A stretch of DNA of 64,000 bases from NCBI RefSeq assembly GCF_022014595.1, contig NZ_CP091740.1, forward strand, positions 3,398,200 to 3,462,199, written 5' to 3'. How positions within the stretch are numbered: the first letter of the stretch is position 1; the number at the start of each line of letters is the position of its first letter. The position numbers were made by a program, and so were the translations under genes. The stretch comes from Solitalea lacus (GTDB taxonomy: Bacteria; Bacteroidota; Bacteroidia; Sphingobacteriales; Sphingobacteriaceae). Shown piece by piece: positions 46,222-54,818 of this stretch. Under the pieces are notes generated by a model that was not told the origin of the DNA, made no database searches, and saw nothing but the letters and a program-made list of their open reading frames with translations.

Positions 46222-47445
46222 ATGAAAATAATCAGAAAAATAGGTGCTGTCTATATCGCCGTTTTAGGGCTGATGGCTGCGCCGGTGATTGTCAAAGCAC
46301 AAGGAATTGAGTTTCTTCACAACCTTGACGAGGCCCTGGCAAAGGCTAAAGCAGAGAATAAAATGGTGTTTATAGACTTTTATACCTCCTGGTGTGGCCC
46401 CTGTAAAATGTTGTCAAATGAGGTTTTCCCTCAGGCCAAGGTGGGCAGTTATTTCAATAGCCAGTTTATCAATTGTAAAATTCAGTGCGACGATAAGGGT
46501 GTTGGTGTTGAACTGGGTAAAAAGTACCAGATTAATGCTTATCCTACTTTAATGTTCATCGATAAGAATGGTGCTATTGTACATTCGACTGCAGGAGCTC
46601 CATCGGCCGATGGGCTGATTGAACTGGCAAAAACTGCCGCGAATCCTGAAAGGAATTTGGCATCCTTAATTAAAGAATGGGATGCTGGTAACCGCAAGGA
46701 AGAATTCGTAGCTAAATATTTCACCGCACTTAAAAAGGCTTATCGGGGTGAAAAGGCAAGCGCTGATTTTGCCAACTATTTTAACGAATTAAGCGCAAAT
46801 GATAAGGCTAAGAAAAGTACTTTTGAATTAGTGAAAACCGTTGGGGCAGTACCCTTCTCTCCTGTCTTTGAGTACCTTGAAACGAATCGTAATGCATATG
46901 CCCAATCAGTTGGGGCAACTGAGATAGATAAATACATTGCAGATACTTATTTATGGCATTTAAAGGGCTTGGTCGGTAATGAGCCGAGACCGGAATTCAA
47001 AGCCGCAATGGAGAAATTCAAAGCTAAAAATTACCCTTATTATGACGAGTACGCCATGTTTTATAGCGTTTATGAAACATTTGATAGCAAGGGTAGTGTT
47101 GATGTAAATGAATATATGCGAAGAGGGACTGCGTTTTTAGCTAAGTATGGTAAGAATAATGATGCTTATACGCTTGCATTAACCGGTTTGTTGGGTAATT
47201 GTACAGGCAAGAAAGATGAAGGCATTGCCGGAATAAAATGGATGGAAGATTTGTTGGAAAGGAATCGTGATCCCCGTTATTTGAATACCTATTTTTATAT
47301 ACTCTGGAGAAATTATAACCTGGATAAAGCGCTTTTAATAGGGAATGAGATTAGAGATAATGAGGTTAAAGCCGGTAAACCAACAAAGACAATTGAAGGC
47401 CAGATTGAAATGGTTAAAGGATTGAAAGCCAAGCAGAAAATCTAA
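46222..47445 (+). CDS. Exported thioredoxin-like protein with long helical C-terminus
   Basis: This 407-residue protein has a signal peptide (1-27, VKAQ) and a thioredoxin fold with YTSWCGPCKML (Cys58 and Cys61) and cis-Pro at INAYPTLMFI. A 270-residue helical region follows. It has the same layout as the genes at 15363 and 27390. It is first in a two-gene plus-strand operon with a TlpA-type gene, without a SusCD pair. It may therefore be a housekeeping copy or a piece of a locus that lost its transporter. Confidence 0.88.
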   Translation: MKIIRKIGAVYIAVLGLMAAPVIVKAQGIEFLHNLDEALAKAKAENKMVFIDFYTSWCGPCKMLSNEVFPQAKVGSYFNSQFINCKIQCDDKGVGVELGKKYQINAYPTLMFIDKNGAIVHSTAGAPSADGLIELAKTAANPERNLASLIKEWDAGNRKEEFVAKYFTALKKAYRGEKASADFANYFNELSANDKAKKSTFELVKTVGAVPFSPVFEYLETNRNAYAQSVGATEIDKYIADTYLWHLKGLVGNEPRPEFKAAMEKFKAKNYPYYDEYAMFYSVYETFDSKGSVDVNEYMRRGTAFLAKYGKNNDAYTLALTGLLGNCTGKKDEGIAGIKWMEDLLERNRDPRYLNTYFYILWRNYNLDKALLIGNEIRDNEVKAGKPTKTIEGQIEMVKGLKAKQKI

Positions 47446-47470
47446 GGATATTTTTAAAAAAAATTTAATA

Positions 47471-47502
47471 AAGCTTGCATAAGCATATTATTATGCAAGC
47501 TT
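47471..47502 (+). other. Perfect hairpin between two thioredoxin-fold genes
   Basis: AAGCTTGCATAA (47471-47482) pairs with TTATGCAAGCTT (47491-47502) around an 8-base loop, with no T-tract after it. Transcription probably reads through; the structure may cap the 3' end of a processed upstream message. Confidence 0.65.
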
Positions 47503-47520
47503 GGTAACCCATAACAAATT

Positions 47521-48663
47521 TTGATGAAAAAGATAATTTTAACAGCGGCTATGTCCATGCCTATTTTGGTTTGGGCTCAAACTGAAACTGAAACCTTTAA
47601 GATTGAAGGTAGAGTAGCAAATCAAAAACAAGAAGCTAAGGCTTATTTGATGTATAGAGCAGAGGGTAAAAATAAGATTGATTCTGCTGAGTTGGTAAAT
47701 GGGAAGTTTTTATTTTCCGGTAAAGTTTCAGCTCCTACATCTGCAACATTAACCCTTGCTCATTCTGGTCAAAGACTTGGGGAAAACCAAGATAAATACA
47801 TTTTATATTTAGATAAGGGAGACATTGTATTATCTACAAAAGATTCGATTAAAAACGCTACTATTTCTGGGGCTAAATTAAGTGTTGAATATGCTCGATA
47901 CAGCAAACTTTTTGCTGCTCAAACCTTGGCGCTTGCTGGGTTGGATAAGGAATGGGCCGCGGGAACTGAAGCAGAAAAAAAAGACGGGAGTTTGGCAAAG
48001 CGTTTAGTGGCAAAAAGTAAACCGATTAATGCCGAAAAGCAAAGAATTCAGAAAGAATACATTAAAAAGAACCCTGATTCGTATTTCAGTTTGATGGCCC
48101 TAAAGGACATTGGAGGTTCAAGGCTTGAAGATGTTGACATAATCGAGTCTCTTTTTAATACCTTGTCTGCATCAGTTAAAAATACGCCTGCAGGACAGGC
48201 TTTTGCAAAGCAGATTTTGACGGCTAAAGCAACAGCAAAAGGCGCTATGGCACCTGACTTTTCACAGACTGATGTGGATGGTAAGGAAGTAAAACTATCT
48301 GACTTCAGAGGGAAGTACGTTCTGTTGGATTTCTGGGCCAGCTGGTGTGGGCCTTGCCGTGAGGAGAATCCCAATGTCGTGGCTGCTTTTCATAAATTCA
48401 AAGATAAAAACTTTACAGTTTTAGGAATTTCTTTAGACAATCCGGGAAAGAAAGAAGCATGGTTGAATGCTATTGAAAAGGATAAATTAGAGTGGACACA
48501 GCTGAGCGATTTGCAAGGCTGGAAAAATGCGGTAGCTGTTCTTTATGGAGTTAGGTCAATACCGCAAAATTATTTGATTGGCCCTGATGGCAAGATCATC
48601 GCCGCTAACTTGCGAGGAGAGGATTTAGCAGCAAAGCTTGAAGAAGTGTTGAAAGTAAGATAA
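47521..48663 (+). CDS. TlpA-type thiol-disulfide oxidoreductase with DUF4369 domain
   Basis: This 380-residue protein has a signal peptide (ending VWAQ, residue 20), a DUF4369-like domain (about 22-130), a helical linker, and a redoxin domain with WASWCGPCREENP (Cys276 and Cys279) and cis-Pro at RSIPQNYLI. It is the closest relative in the window of the gene at 14162; both carry ANLRGE or KNLRGE near the C-terminus. It is the second gene of a plus-strand pair, ended by the terminator at 48760-48789. It is predicted to be periplasmic. Confidence 0.9.
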   Translation: MMKKIILTAAMSMPILVWAQTETETFKIEGRVANQKQEAKAYLMYRAEGKNKIDSAELVNGKFLFSGKVSAPTSATLTLAHSGQRLGENQDKYILYLDKGDIVLSTKDSIKNATISGAKLSVEYARYSKLFAAQTLALAGLDKEWAAGTEAEKKDGSLAKRLVAKSKPINAEKQRIQKEYIKKNPDSYFSLMALKDIGGSRLEDVDIIESLFNTLSASVKNTPAGQAFAKQILTAKATAKGAMAPDFSQTDVDGKEVKLSDFRGKYVLLDFWASWCGPCREENPNVVAAFHKFKDKNFTVLGISLDNPGKKEAWLNAIEKDKLEWTQLSDLQGWKNAVAVLYGVRSIPQNYLIGPDGKIIAANLRGEDLAAKLEEVLKVR

Positions 48664-48759
48664 ATCATGTCAGGAATTTAGCATAGTGGCGTAGACTCTT
48701 TGGTAATATCAGGATCTACGCCGCAACTAATGGGTAGTATATAAGAAACTGTATAAGTA

Positions 48760-48789
48760 AGATCCGGGTGAATAACTCGGATCTTTTTT
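48760..48789 (+). terminator. Intrinsic terminator of the plus-strand thioredoxin pair
   Basis: AGATCCG (48760-48766) pairs with CGGATCT (48778-48784), followed by six T. It lies between convergent genes and about 100 bases after the redoxin stop. Confidence 0.88.
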
Positions 48790-48888
48790 CAAAAACACAG
48801 TTAAAATAAAAGTAGAAGATTTTGTGGATGACAAATCCTTAAAAACAGTAAGCGAGCTAGGCGATTTACACAGAATTCTGGATCCCCC

Positions 48889-50454
48889 TTATATCGGCAA
48901 CGGCTCAACTTCAATGCGCTGCAATGGGCGTCTTCCAATTCTTAAGAACAATATCAATAGAATTGGGAGAAAGCTTACAACTGCCATCACTAAATAAATA
49001 TCTTTATAAGTAAGCAAGGTCGCAGGTTCTGTCATTTCAGCCTGCAAAGGATTATCAGCCATTTTATCGGCCTCTGTTGATTTTAACCCTTGGTACAAAT
49101 AATAACTTTTAGTGTTCGCCTTTTTTTGTGCCGCAGCCTCATTGCCTGGTGTGAGTTGCTGACTAATACCTGTTTTGTGTTGTATGGTTGTATTGGCAAT
49201 AAAAGTACTTAAAACAACGCCGCCTATAATTGTCGCAAAAACAATCCGGGCTACTATTCCACTCATCATACGAGAAGTACTTAATTGTTTAGGAACGCTT
49301 TCAGAAATATACAATGCACTTAATAAGTATAAAAAACCAATACCAATACCTTTTATAATTAATGGCAAAATAAAATCCTCTTCTCCGATTCCGGGATAAA
49401 ACCTGAAATACATAAGCATATGATACAGGGTGAATGCAAGAAAACCAATAATGGCGGCAACGTTTAAATACACTTTATGATACATCATATAAGTGCAAAC
49501 AGGAACTGAGATTGTTAATCCAAGGAATATGTACAAATGGGTTCTGGCGATGTACAGGTCGTTAAAACCGAGTAAACCCGACATATACCCCATTATCACA
49601 CTACCGGTTCCATTTGCCAATCCTATTAAAAAAAAGAATAAGGTGCCCTGTACCACATTCTTATACTTATAAACTTCAAAATCAATAATTGGGTTTGTTG
49701 TATTTCTAGCATAGAAAATATAACAAGCTGTTATTATTAGCCATACTGCTGTGGCTAGTGCTATTTTTGAATCGAAAAACCACTCCCGATTTTGTCCTTC
49801 AGCAGCAATAAATAGTAATGGCAACAAAAATAAAATCAACAAAATCCAGCCTTTAAAATCAAATCGAAAAGGTTGCTTACCTAAGGGCACATCTTTTCTG
49901 ATAAACACAAACGTTAATAATATGCACAGAAAAAAATTAATGTTAAGCATTAACAATGAGGTGCGCCAATCGTAAACACTTGCAAACTGGGCCCCTAAAA
50001 ACTTATAAAGATTACTGCTTCCTTGTATGATAAACTGTATGATGCCATACATGATGGCCATATTAAGTGTTGGATTATAAAGAAGCACAATAGGAATAAT
50101 AGCTGCCACAATACCGAAAATGGAGAAGAAAGCAAGCAGCGAGCGCCAAAAGGTAAACCATAAGATAGAGGAGGCAAAAGCTGAACAAGTATTGAGAATA
50201 ATTGAGATAATCGTTATTATAAGCATCATTGACTTTAGCGGAAACTTTTTAGAAAGTTCAAGCGCTAAGGGTAAACCGGCAACTATCGTAAAAAAGGGAA
50301 TTAGATTGATATACATAAACTCCACCGAAGAAGCCCCAAAGTGGCCCTGTATCTGAGCGTTCTCATACCCAGTTGCATTGAGAGCATTCAGAAACGGAAT
50401 AATCAGGAGATATAATCCTGTTGCTTTAAACAACTCCGCTTTTTTCCATCGCAT
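48889..50454 (-). CDS. MFS multidrug efflux permease, 14-TM EmrB-like
   Basis: This 521-residue inner-membrane protein has about 14 hydrophobic helices, as in the DHA2/EmrB drug:H+ antiporter group. Examples are GLYLLIIPFLNAL, FFTIVAGLPLALEL, MMLIITIISIILNTC and, at the end, IYLVMAVVSFLPILLILFL. Sequence match to classic EmrB motifs is weak, so the subfamily rests partly on context: it follows a HlyD-type adaptor and a TolC-type channel by 8 bases. Together they form a tripartite exporter from cytoplasm to outside. The substrate is unknown. Confidence 0.85.
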   Translation of the reverse strand: MRWKKAELFKATGLYLLIIPFLNALNATGYENAQIQGHFGASSVEFMYINLIPFFTIVAGLPLALELSKKFPLKSMMLIITIISIILNTCSAFASSILWFTFWRSLLAFFSIFGIVAAIIPIVLLYNPTLNMAIMYGIIQFIIQGSSNLYKFLGAQFASVYDWRTSLLMLNINFFLCILLTFVFIRKDVPLGKQPFRFDFKGWILLILFLLPLLFIAAEGQNREWFFDSKIALATAVWLIITACYIFYARNTTNPIIDFEVYKYKNVVQGTLFFFLIGLANGTGSVIMGYMSGLLGFNDLYIARTHLYIFLGLTISVPVCTYMMYHKVYLNVAAIIGFLAFTLYHMLMYFRFYPGIGEEDFILPLIIKGIGIGFLYLLSALYISESVPKQLSTSRMMSGIVARIVFATIIGGVVLSTFIANTTIQHKTGISQQLTPGNEAAAQKKANTKSYYLYQGLKSTEADKMADNPLQAEMTEPATLLTYKDIYLVMAVVSFLPILLILFLRIGRRPLQRIEVEPLPI

Positions 50455-50462
50455 TTAAATTA

Positions 50463-51512
50463 TCATTTAATTTCAACAGTAACATTCATTCCTGGCTTTA
50501 TTTCCACAAGCTTTTCAGGATCGTCAACAAACTCTATCCTCACGGGTATGCGTTGTGTTATTTTCACAAAATTTCCGGTTGAATTATCAGGAGCCACCAT
50601 CGAAAATCTGGCGCCTGTTGCAGGAGACAGGTCCTTCACTGTACCCTTAAAGATTTTTCCTCCTAAAGCATCCACCATAATATCAACTTGTTGCCCTACC
50701 TTAATATCATCCATTTGAGTTTCTTTAAAATTTGCCGTAACCCATTTTTTGTTCTGTGCGACTATCTCAGCAACTACCTGATTTACATTTACCAACTCCC
50801 CAACATGAACTGTTCGCTCTCCCACAATTCCATCAACAGGGGCTATAATTTTTGTATATGACAATTGTAATTGAGCAGCTGCAAGGTCAGCCTCCTTACG
50901 TTTAATAGTTGCTTTAAGAGATTCAATATTTAACTGATTCTGCTCAATTACAGACTTACTGGTATTCACATCGCTTCGTATTGCTTGAAGATTGGCTTGT
51001 TCGGACTTTAGCTGTGCGGTCACTTGGTCGAATTGATTGAGCGTAACAGCTGAATCTCTATACATATTGGTAAAACGCTTAAAGTTTTTTTCAGCTTTTT
51101 CGAGATTGGCAGCATTGCCTTTTAGCCGGGCTTCAGTTGCTTGCTGCGAAGATATTGAGGTTACTACAGTCTGCTTTGCTGTGGCAAGATTTGCTTTTGC
51201 AATGTCCAAATCGGCTTCCGCTTGAGCTACTTTTATACGGAATTCTTCATCATCAAGTAGTAGAATCGTATCTCCTGCCCTCACCTTCCCATACTCACTA
51301 AACTTAATTGCTTTGATGTTACCTGACACACGCGAGGTTACCGCAGCTATATCTGCATCAACCTGGGCATTATTAGTTTTTATAGTATTACTAAAATCAA
51401 AAAATATTGAAACCATCCACAGTACACCAGCTGCTAAAAACAGGATAGCAATAATTTCGATTATTCGATTTCTTTTTTTTTCTCCCCCATCAGTAGTTTT
51501 TCCGTCCATCAT
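50463..51512 (-). CDS. HlyD/EmrA-type membrane fusion protein
   Basis: This 349-residue protein has an N-terminal membrane anchor (about 17-37, IIEIIAILFLAAGVLWMVSI). The first half of the lipoyl domain (VSGNIKAIKFSEYGKVRAGD) leads to a long coiled-coil hairpin (about 85-200). The second lipoyl half (APVDGIVGERTVHVGELV) and a beta barrel (WVTANFKETQMDDIKVGQ) follow. This is the adaptor that links the MFS permease to the TolC-type channel. The gene lies 3 bases after the channel gene and 8 before the permease gene. Confidence 0.93.
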   Translation of the reverse strand: MMDGKTTDGGEKKRNRIIEIIAILFLAAGVLWMVSIFFDFSNTIKTNNAQVDADIAAVTSRVSGNIKAIKFSEYGKVRAGDTILLLDDEEFRIKVAQAEADLDIAKANLATAKQTVVTSISSQQATEARLKGNAANLEKAEKNFKRFTNMYRDSAVTLNQFDQVTAQLKSEQANLQAIRSDVNTSKSVIEQNQLNIESLKATIKRKEADLAAAQLQLSYTKIIAPVDGIVGERTVHVGELVNVNQVVAEIVAQNKKWVTANFKETQMDDIKVGQQVDIMVDALGGKIFKGTVKDLSPATGARFSMVAPDNSTGNFVKITQRIPVRIEFVDDPEKLVEIKPGMNVTVEIK

Positions 51513-51515
51513 AGT

Positions 51516-52865
51516 TTAATTCAGTTTACCCATTGAATATAATAATGAATGATATTGAATGATCGCTTCAATAATGGCCTTGTTTAATGACATTTTTGAA
51601 TCATTCACCTGTAATTCAGCATCAATCATATCAATGATTAATGCAAAGTCATTATCGTATCTGCTTTTTACGACCCGGTAGTTAAGTTCAGCCATTTCAA
51701 CATTTTTCTGATAGGCTATAATATTCGTTCTGCTTTCAATAAAATGAACATAAGCAGCCTTTACTTCCTGATCAATGTTATACTTAACCTGTTTTATATT
51801 ATCGTCTTCTTTGGCAATTTGAAGCTTATCAGCCTTTATGCGATGATTCAAGTTGTAGATACTCGAAAGGTCATAAGTTAAGCCAATGCCTACAGCCCAG
51901 TAGTTTAAAATATCGGGCTGGGGCGGAAAGGTTCCCGGAACCGGATGGTTAGAGCTATAAATGACATTACCCGAAATAGACGGTTTATAAAAACTCTTTG
52001 ACAATTTTAACGTCATTTCCGAATAACTCTTTTGCAACAAAGATTGCTTTATTTCATTGCGGTTTGCAAAAGCCTCTTCAAGACATTGTTCATACTGAAG
52101 CTGATCTTCTGGAACTTTCAAAACCACATTTTTGGGCTGTAAACGGGTATTGGTTGGCAATCCGGTTTGAATACATAAATAATTGCTCAACAAATCAATG
52201 CTGTTCCAGGTTTTAAAAACGTCTATTTGAAAATTTGACAATTGTAACTGTGTACGGGTAAGATCACTTACAAGGTTCTGTCCGTTTGCTACTTTCGACT
52301 CTAATTGTTTGATGTTTACTTTTACGTTACTGATGTTAGCTTCAATAATTTCAACTTCTCGGTAAAGTTTATAAAGTGTATAAAATTGAGAAATGATTGA
52401 AAGCCTCAATTGATTTTCTGTCATCAATAATGCTTCATTCCGGATACGGCTTACAATTTCGCTTTGCGTAATTTGCGTATTAATTCTTCCGCCGAAATAA
52501 AGGGGAACCCCGGCAGCTATGCTCCAGCTTGCCTGATGATGATAATAATCAATTACGGTATCCTTGGAATAAAAACCGCTATATAAAACCGGGTTACCTA
52601 TATAATTATAAATGCCACCTACATTAACAAACGGAGCCCTTGACATTTTTGTCTGTTTAATATCTTCAGCCGCAATAGCACTGTCCTTTTGAGACATTTT
52701 CAGTTCCAGGTTATTTCTTTTTGCAAGCTGAAGGATTTCGTCAAGGTTTATTTCTTTTACTGTTAATGCTACTCTGTTTTGAGCAAATCCAAACTGAACA
52801 TCACTTATATGCAACAAAGCGATGAACAAAAAAATAATGTGCTGTAGAATTTTCCGTTTCTTCAT
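51516..52865 (-). CDS. TolC-type outer-membrane efflux protein
   Basis: This 449-residue protein has a signal peptide (ending GFAQ near residue 29) and two OEP repeats of paired long helices (LDEILQLAKRNNLELKMSQK; SYSEMTLKLSKSFYKPSISG). It should form the trimeric outer-membrane duct of the exporter. It is the first of the three efflux genes on the minus strand. The AI-2E-type permease gene ends only 46 bases upstream, so that gene and the channel gene may be on the same message. Confidence 0.92.
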   Translation of the reverse strand: MKKRKILQHIIFLFIALLHISDVQFGFAQNRVALTVKEINLDEILQLAKRNNLELKMSQKDSAIAAEDIKQTKMSRAPFVNVGGIYNYIGNPVLYSGFYSKDTVIDYYHHQASWSIAAGVPLYFGGRINTQITQSEIVSRIRNEALLMTENQLRLSIISQFYTLYKLYREVEIIEANISNVKVNIKQLESKVANGQNLVSDLTRTQLQLSNFQIDVFKTWNSIDLLSNYLCIQTGLPTNTRLQPKNVVLKVPEDQLQYEQCLEEAFANRNEIKQSLLQKSYSEMTLKLSKSFYKPSISGNVIYSSNHPVPGTFPPQPDILNYWAVGIGLTYDLSSIYNLNHRIKADKLQIAKEDDNIKQVKYNIDQEVKAAYVHFIESRTNIIAYQKNVEMAELNYRVVKSRYDNDFALIIDMIDAELQVNDSKMSLNKAIIEAIIQYHSLLYSMGKLN

Positions 52866-52911
52866 CTAATAACAGAACCTATCAGTTAGAATTACCTTTT
52901 CTACCTACATC

Positions 52912-54000
52912 TTATTCTTTTTTTGCTGTTGGTTGAGGGCTATCGTAATTTATCCATATGCCGCTAAGTTTATAACCCAATGAGAGTACAACGGCACCGG
53001 TAAACAAGCCAATGAAACCTGATAACATAAACCCTCCAATGGCTCCAAGAAAAATTACAATCATAGGAACAGGAGCCCCTTTACCCATTAATAAGGGTTT
53101 AAGCACATTATCACTTAATCCACAAAGTAGAATTATTATAGCCCATATAGTGGCAGGGACTGGTTCTTTAACAGAGTATATGTAAATTATTACAGGTATG
53201 GCTACGATTGCTCCAGGCAGTTGAATAAGAGCTATTAAAAACACCAATATTGCCCATAATCCGGCAAGCGGAACTCCAGCAAGCATAAAACACGCACCCA
53301 TTATTACGAACTGTATGAATGCGACCCCTAAGATTCCTTTGGAAACATTCCGAATTGTTTGTATTACTAATTTGTTAAACTCATCTCCCTTGCTCCCAAC
53401 GAGACGTTTGGCAAATGCATTAGTTGACTTTTCAGACTCATCGCTGTAGGCTAAAAATATTCCAGCTATAATTATTGAAAATGTAAACATCATAATATTA
53501 GAAAACACACTGCGCATGGCTCCCACTATTTTTTGACCAACCTCCAATATCTGATCATGATAGGTAACAATCGCTGATTCTAAATTTGTGGATAGTGAGG
53601 ACCAAGCTTTATATATCTCTTTTCCAACCAATGGCCATTCTGCAACCTTAGGGTTAGGCGGTGGAACAACAAGAGTTTTATTAACAAAAGCAGTTTTTAA
53701 CTCCTTGGCCTCGTCTACAATTGCTCCTATCATCAAAATTGCAGGTATAAGAAGTATGCAAAGTAGAATAATGGTTACGGCAGTACTTGCAAATGCTTTT
53801 TTCCCATTTAGCAACTTAAGCAGATGTTTATACATAGGGTAAATTGTGATGGCCAAAATAACTGCCCATAGCACCAGAGTTATAAATGGTAAAATAATCA
53901 TTGCACACCAGGCAACAAGAATTAATATTAATATCAGTTTTAGCGAAAGGTCTATAACTTTCTTTTCCAATGACGAATTATTTTCTAGCTCGTTGTTCAT
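52912..54000 (-). CDS. AI-2E/PerM family transporter
   Basis: This 362-residue membrane protein has the AI-2E exporter family pattern: two or three N-terminal helices (LILILVAWCAMIILPFITL), a long soluble segment about 105-160, then paired helices (GILGVAFIQFVIMGACFMLAG; ATIWAIIILLCGLSDNVLKP) and GFIGLFTGAVVLSLGYKL. The motif LAGLWAILVFLIALIQLPG is typical. Members export autoinducer-2 or act as Na+/H+ antiporters, so the substrate is open. It lies 28 bases after the channel-like gene and 46 before the efflux genes. Confidence 0.9.
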   Translation of the reverse strand: MNNELENNSSLEKKVIDLSLKLILILILVAWCAMIILPFITLVLWAVILAITIYPMYKHLLKLLNGKKAFASTAVTIILLCILLIPAILMIGAIVDEAKELKTAFVNKTLVVPPPNPKVAEWPLVGKEIYKAWSSLSTNLESAIVTYHDQILEVGQKIVGAMRSVFSNIMMFTFSIIIAGIFLAYSDESEKSTNAFAKRLVGSKGDEFNKLVIQTIRNVSKGILGVAFIQFVIMGACFMLAGVPLAGLWAILVFLIALIQLPGAIVAIPVIIYIYSVKEPVPATIWAIIILLCGLSDNVLKPLLMGKGAPVPMIVIFLGAIGGFMLSGFIGLFTGAVVLSLGYKLSGIWINYDSPQPTAKKE

Positions 54001-54028
54001 TGTATGATGTATTTAGTAATGTATATAC

Positions 54029-54469
54029 TTATGCTCGTTGCTTTGTTAATTCTACCATTCGTTGTACCACCGCATAAAACATTGCTGTAGACCAACCAAA
54101 CAGGAGTATACCATTCATGGCTTCAAAACCGCTCATAATGCGCCATACAGGAGAAAGGGTTATGTCGCCGTAACCTAATGTAGTATAAGTAACCGTTGAA
54201 AAATAAATGGCTTCTTCCCAAGTACTTAGTTTCTCAAGCTCCGGTATCGCCAGGTATGCCAAAGCCCAAAGTGCAATTTCCAGATAGTGCATCAGCATTA
54301 AAACTACTGCCGTATAGGAAAGTATTTTCATGGTTTTAACAAATCTAAACACATGATCCTTTGATTCATGCTTTCGCAAAAGGTATTTAACCAGCAATGA
54401 GGTACCCACACCATGTATAAAAATGGTTATAGCAATAATTATAAGGCTAATAATAACTTGTATAAACAT
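54029..54469 (-). CDS. Two-pore-helix ion channel, K+-channel-like
   Basis: This 146-residue protein has an N-terminal helix (1-28), a second helix (about 48-75), a pore loop and a final helix (about 113-136). The pore loop reads STVTYTTLGYGD (91-102), matching the K+ selectivity filter T-x-G-Y-G-D, so K+ selectivity is likely. There is no RCK/TrkA domain, so gating is by voltage, lipid or an unseen partner. It leads a set of membrane-protein genes ending in the efflux system. Confidence 0.88.
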   Translation of the reverse strand: MFIQVIISLIIIAITIFIHGVGTSLLVKYLLRKHESKDHVFRFVKTMKILSYTAVVLMLMHYLEIALWALAYLAIPELEKLSTWEEAIYFSTVTYTTLGYGDITLSPVWRIMSGFEAMNGILLFGWSTAMFYAVVQRMVELTKQRA

Positions 54470-54604
54470 TCAATACTTACTATTTAGGGGGGGACCACGC
54501 CGATTTTCATGCTCAAATTCTATATAATGAAGTCCTATTTGTTTTTAAACTTAAATAAAGATGATAGTGCTCAACAGGATGGAAAATGCTCGCTTTTTAC
54601 GAAA

Positions 54605-54633
54605 TGTTTTTATAGTTAAAAACTATAAAAACA
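54605..54633. other. Perfect 13-bp stem-loop of unknown role
   Basis: TGTTTTTATAGTT (54605-54617), AAA loop, AACTATAAAAACA (54621-54633). It lies upstream of the channel gene start on the minus strand, so it may be a transcription-factor site or part of a 5' leader. Confidence 0.5.
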
Positions 54634-54755
54634 GGTATATATTAAGATACAAAAAAAATTAAATATATGAATGGAGAGGTTTGTATCCGACTTGGAAACT
54701 TAACTTTTCCTTAAACAGGTTATCAAAAAGTGTCGTGGGCTAGTAGAAATTAAAA

Positions 54756-54790
54756 ATGCCTCCAAAAAGTTAAACACTTATCGGAGGCAT
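54756..54790 (-). terminator. Intrinsic terminator of the GH2 gene
   Basis: ATGCCTCC (54756-54763) pairs with GGAGGCAT (54783-54790) around a 19-base loop, followed by a T-run on the minus strand. It lies 28 bases after the stop. Confidence 0.8.
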
Positions 54791-54818
54791 AGTCATAAGT
54801 TTTAGCTTTGTGAGCTTT

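Larger units (their letters stand above)
54470..54818. other. Intergenic region with two hairpins
   Basis: These 349 bases carry the terminator of the GH2 gene (54756-54790) and a perfect A/T-rich stem-loop (54605-54633) that may end or regulate transcription. A G7 run lies at about 54487-54493. No ORF was recognised. Confidence 0.5.
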
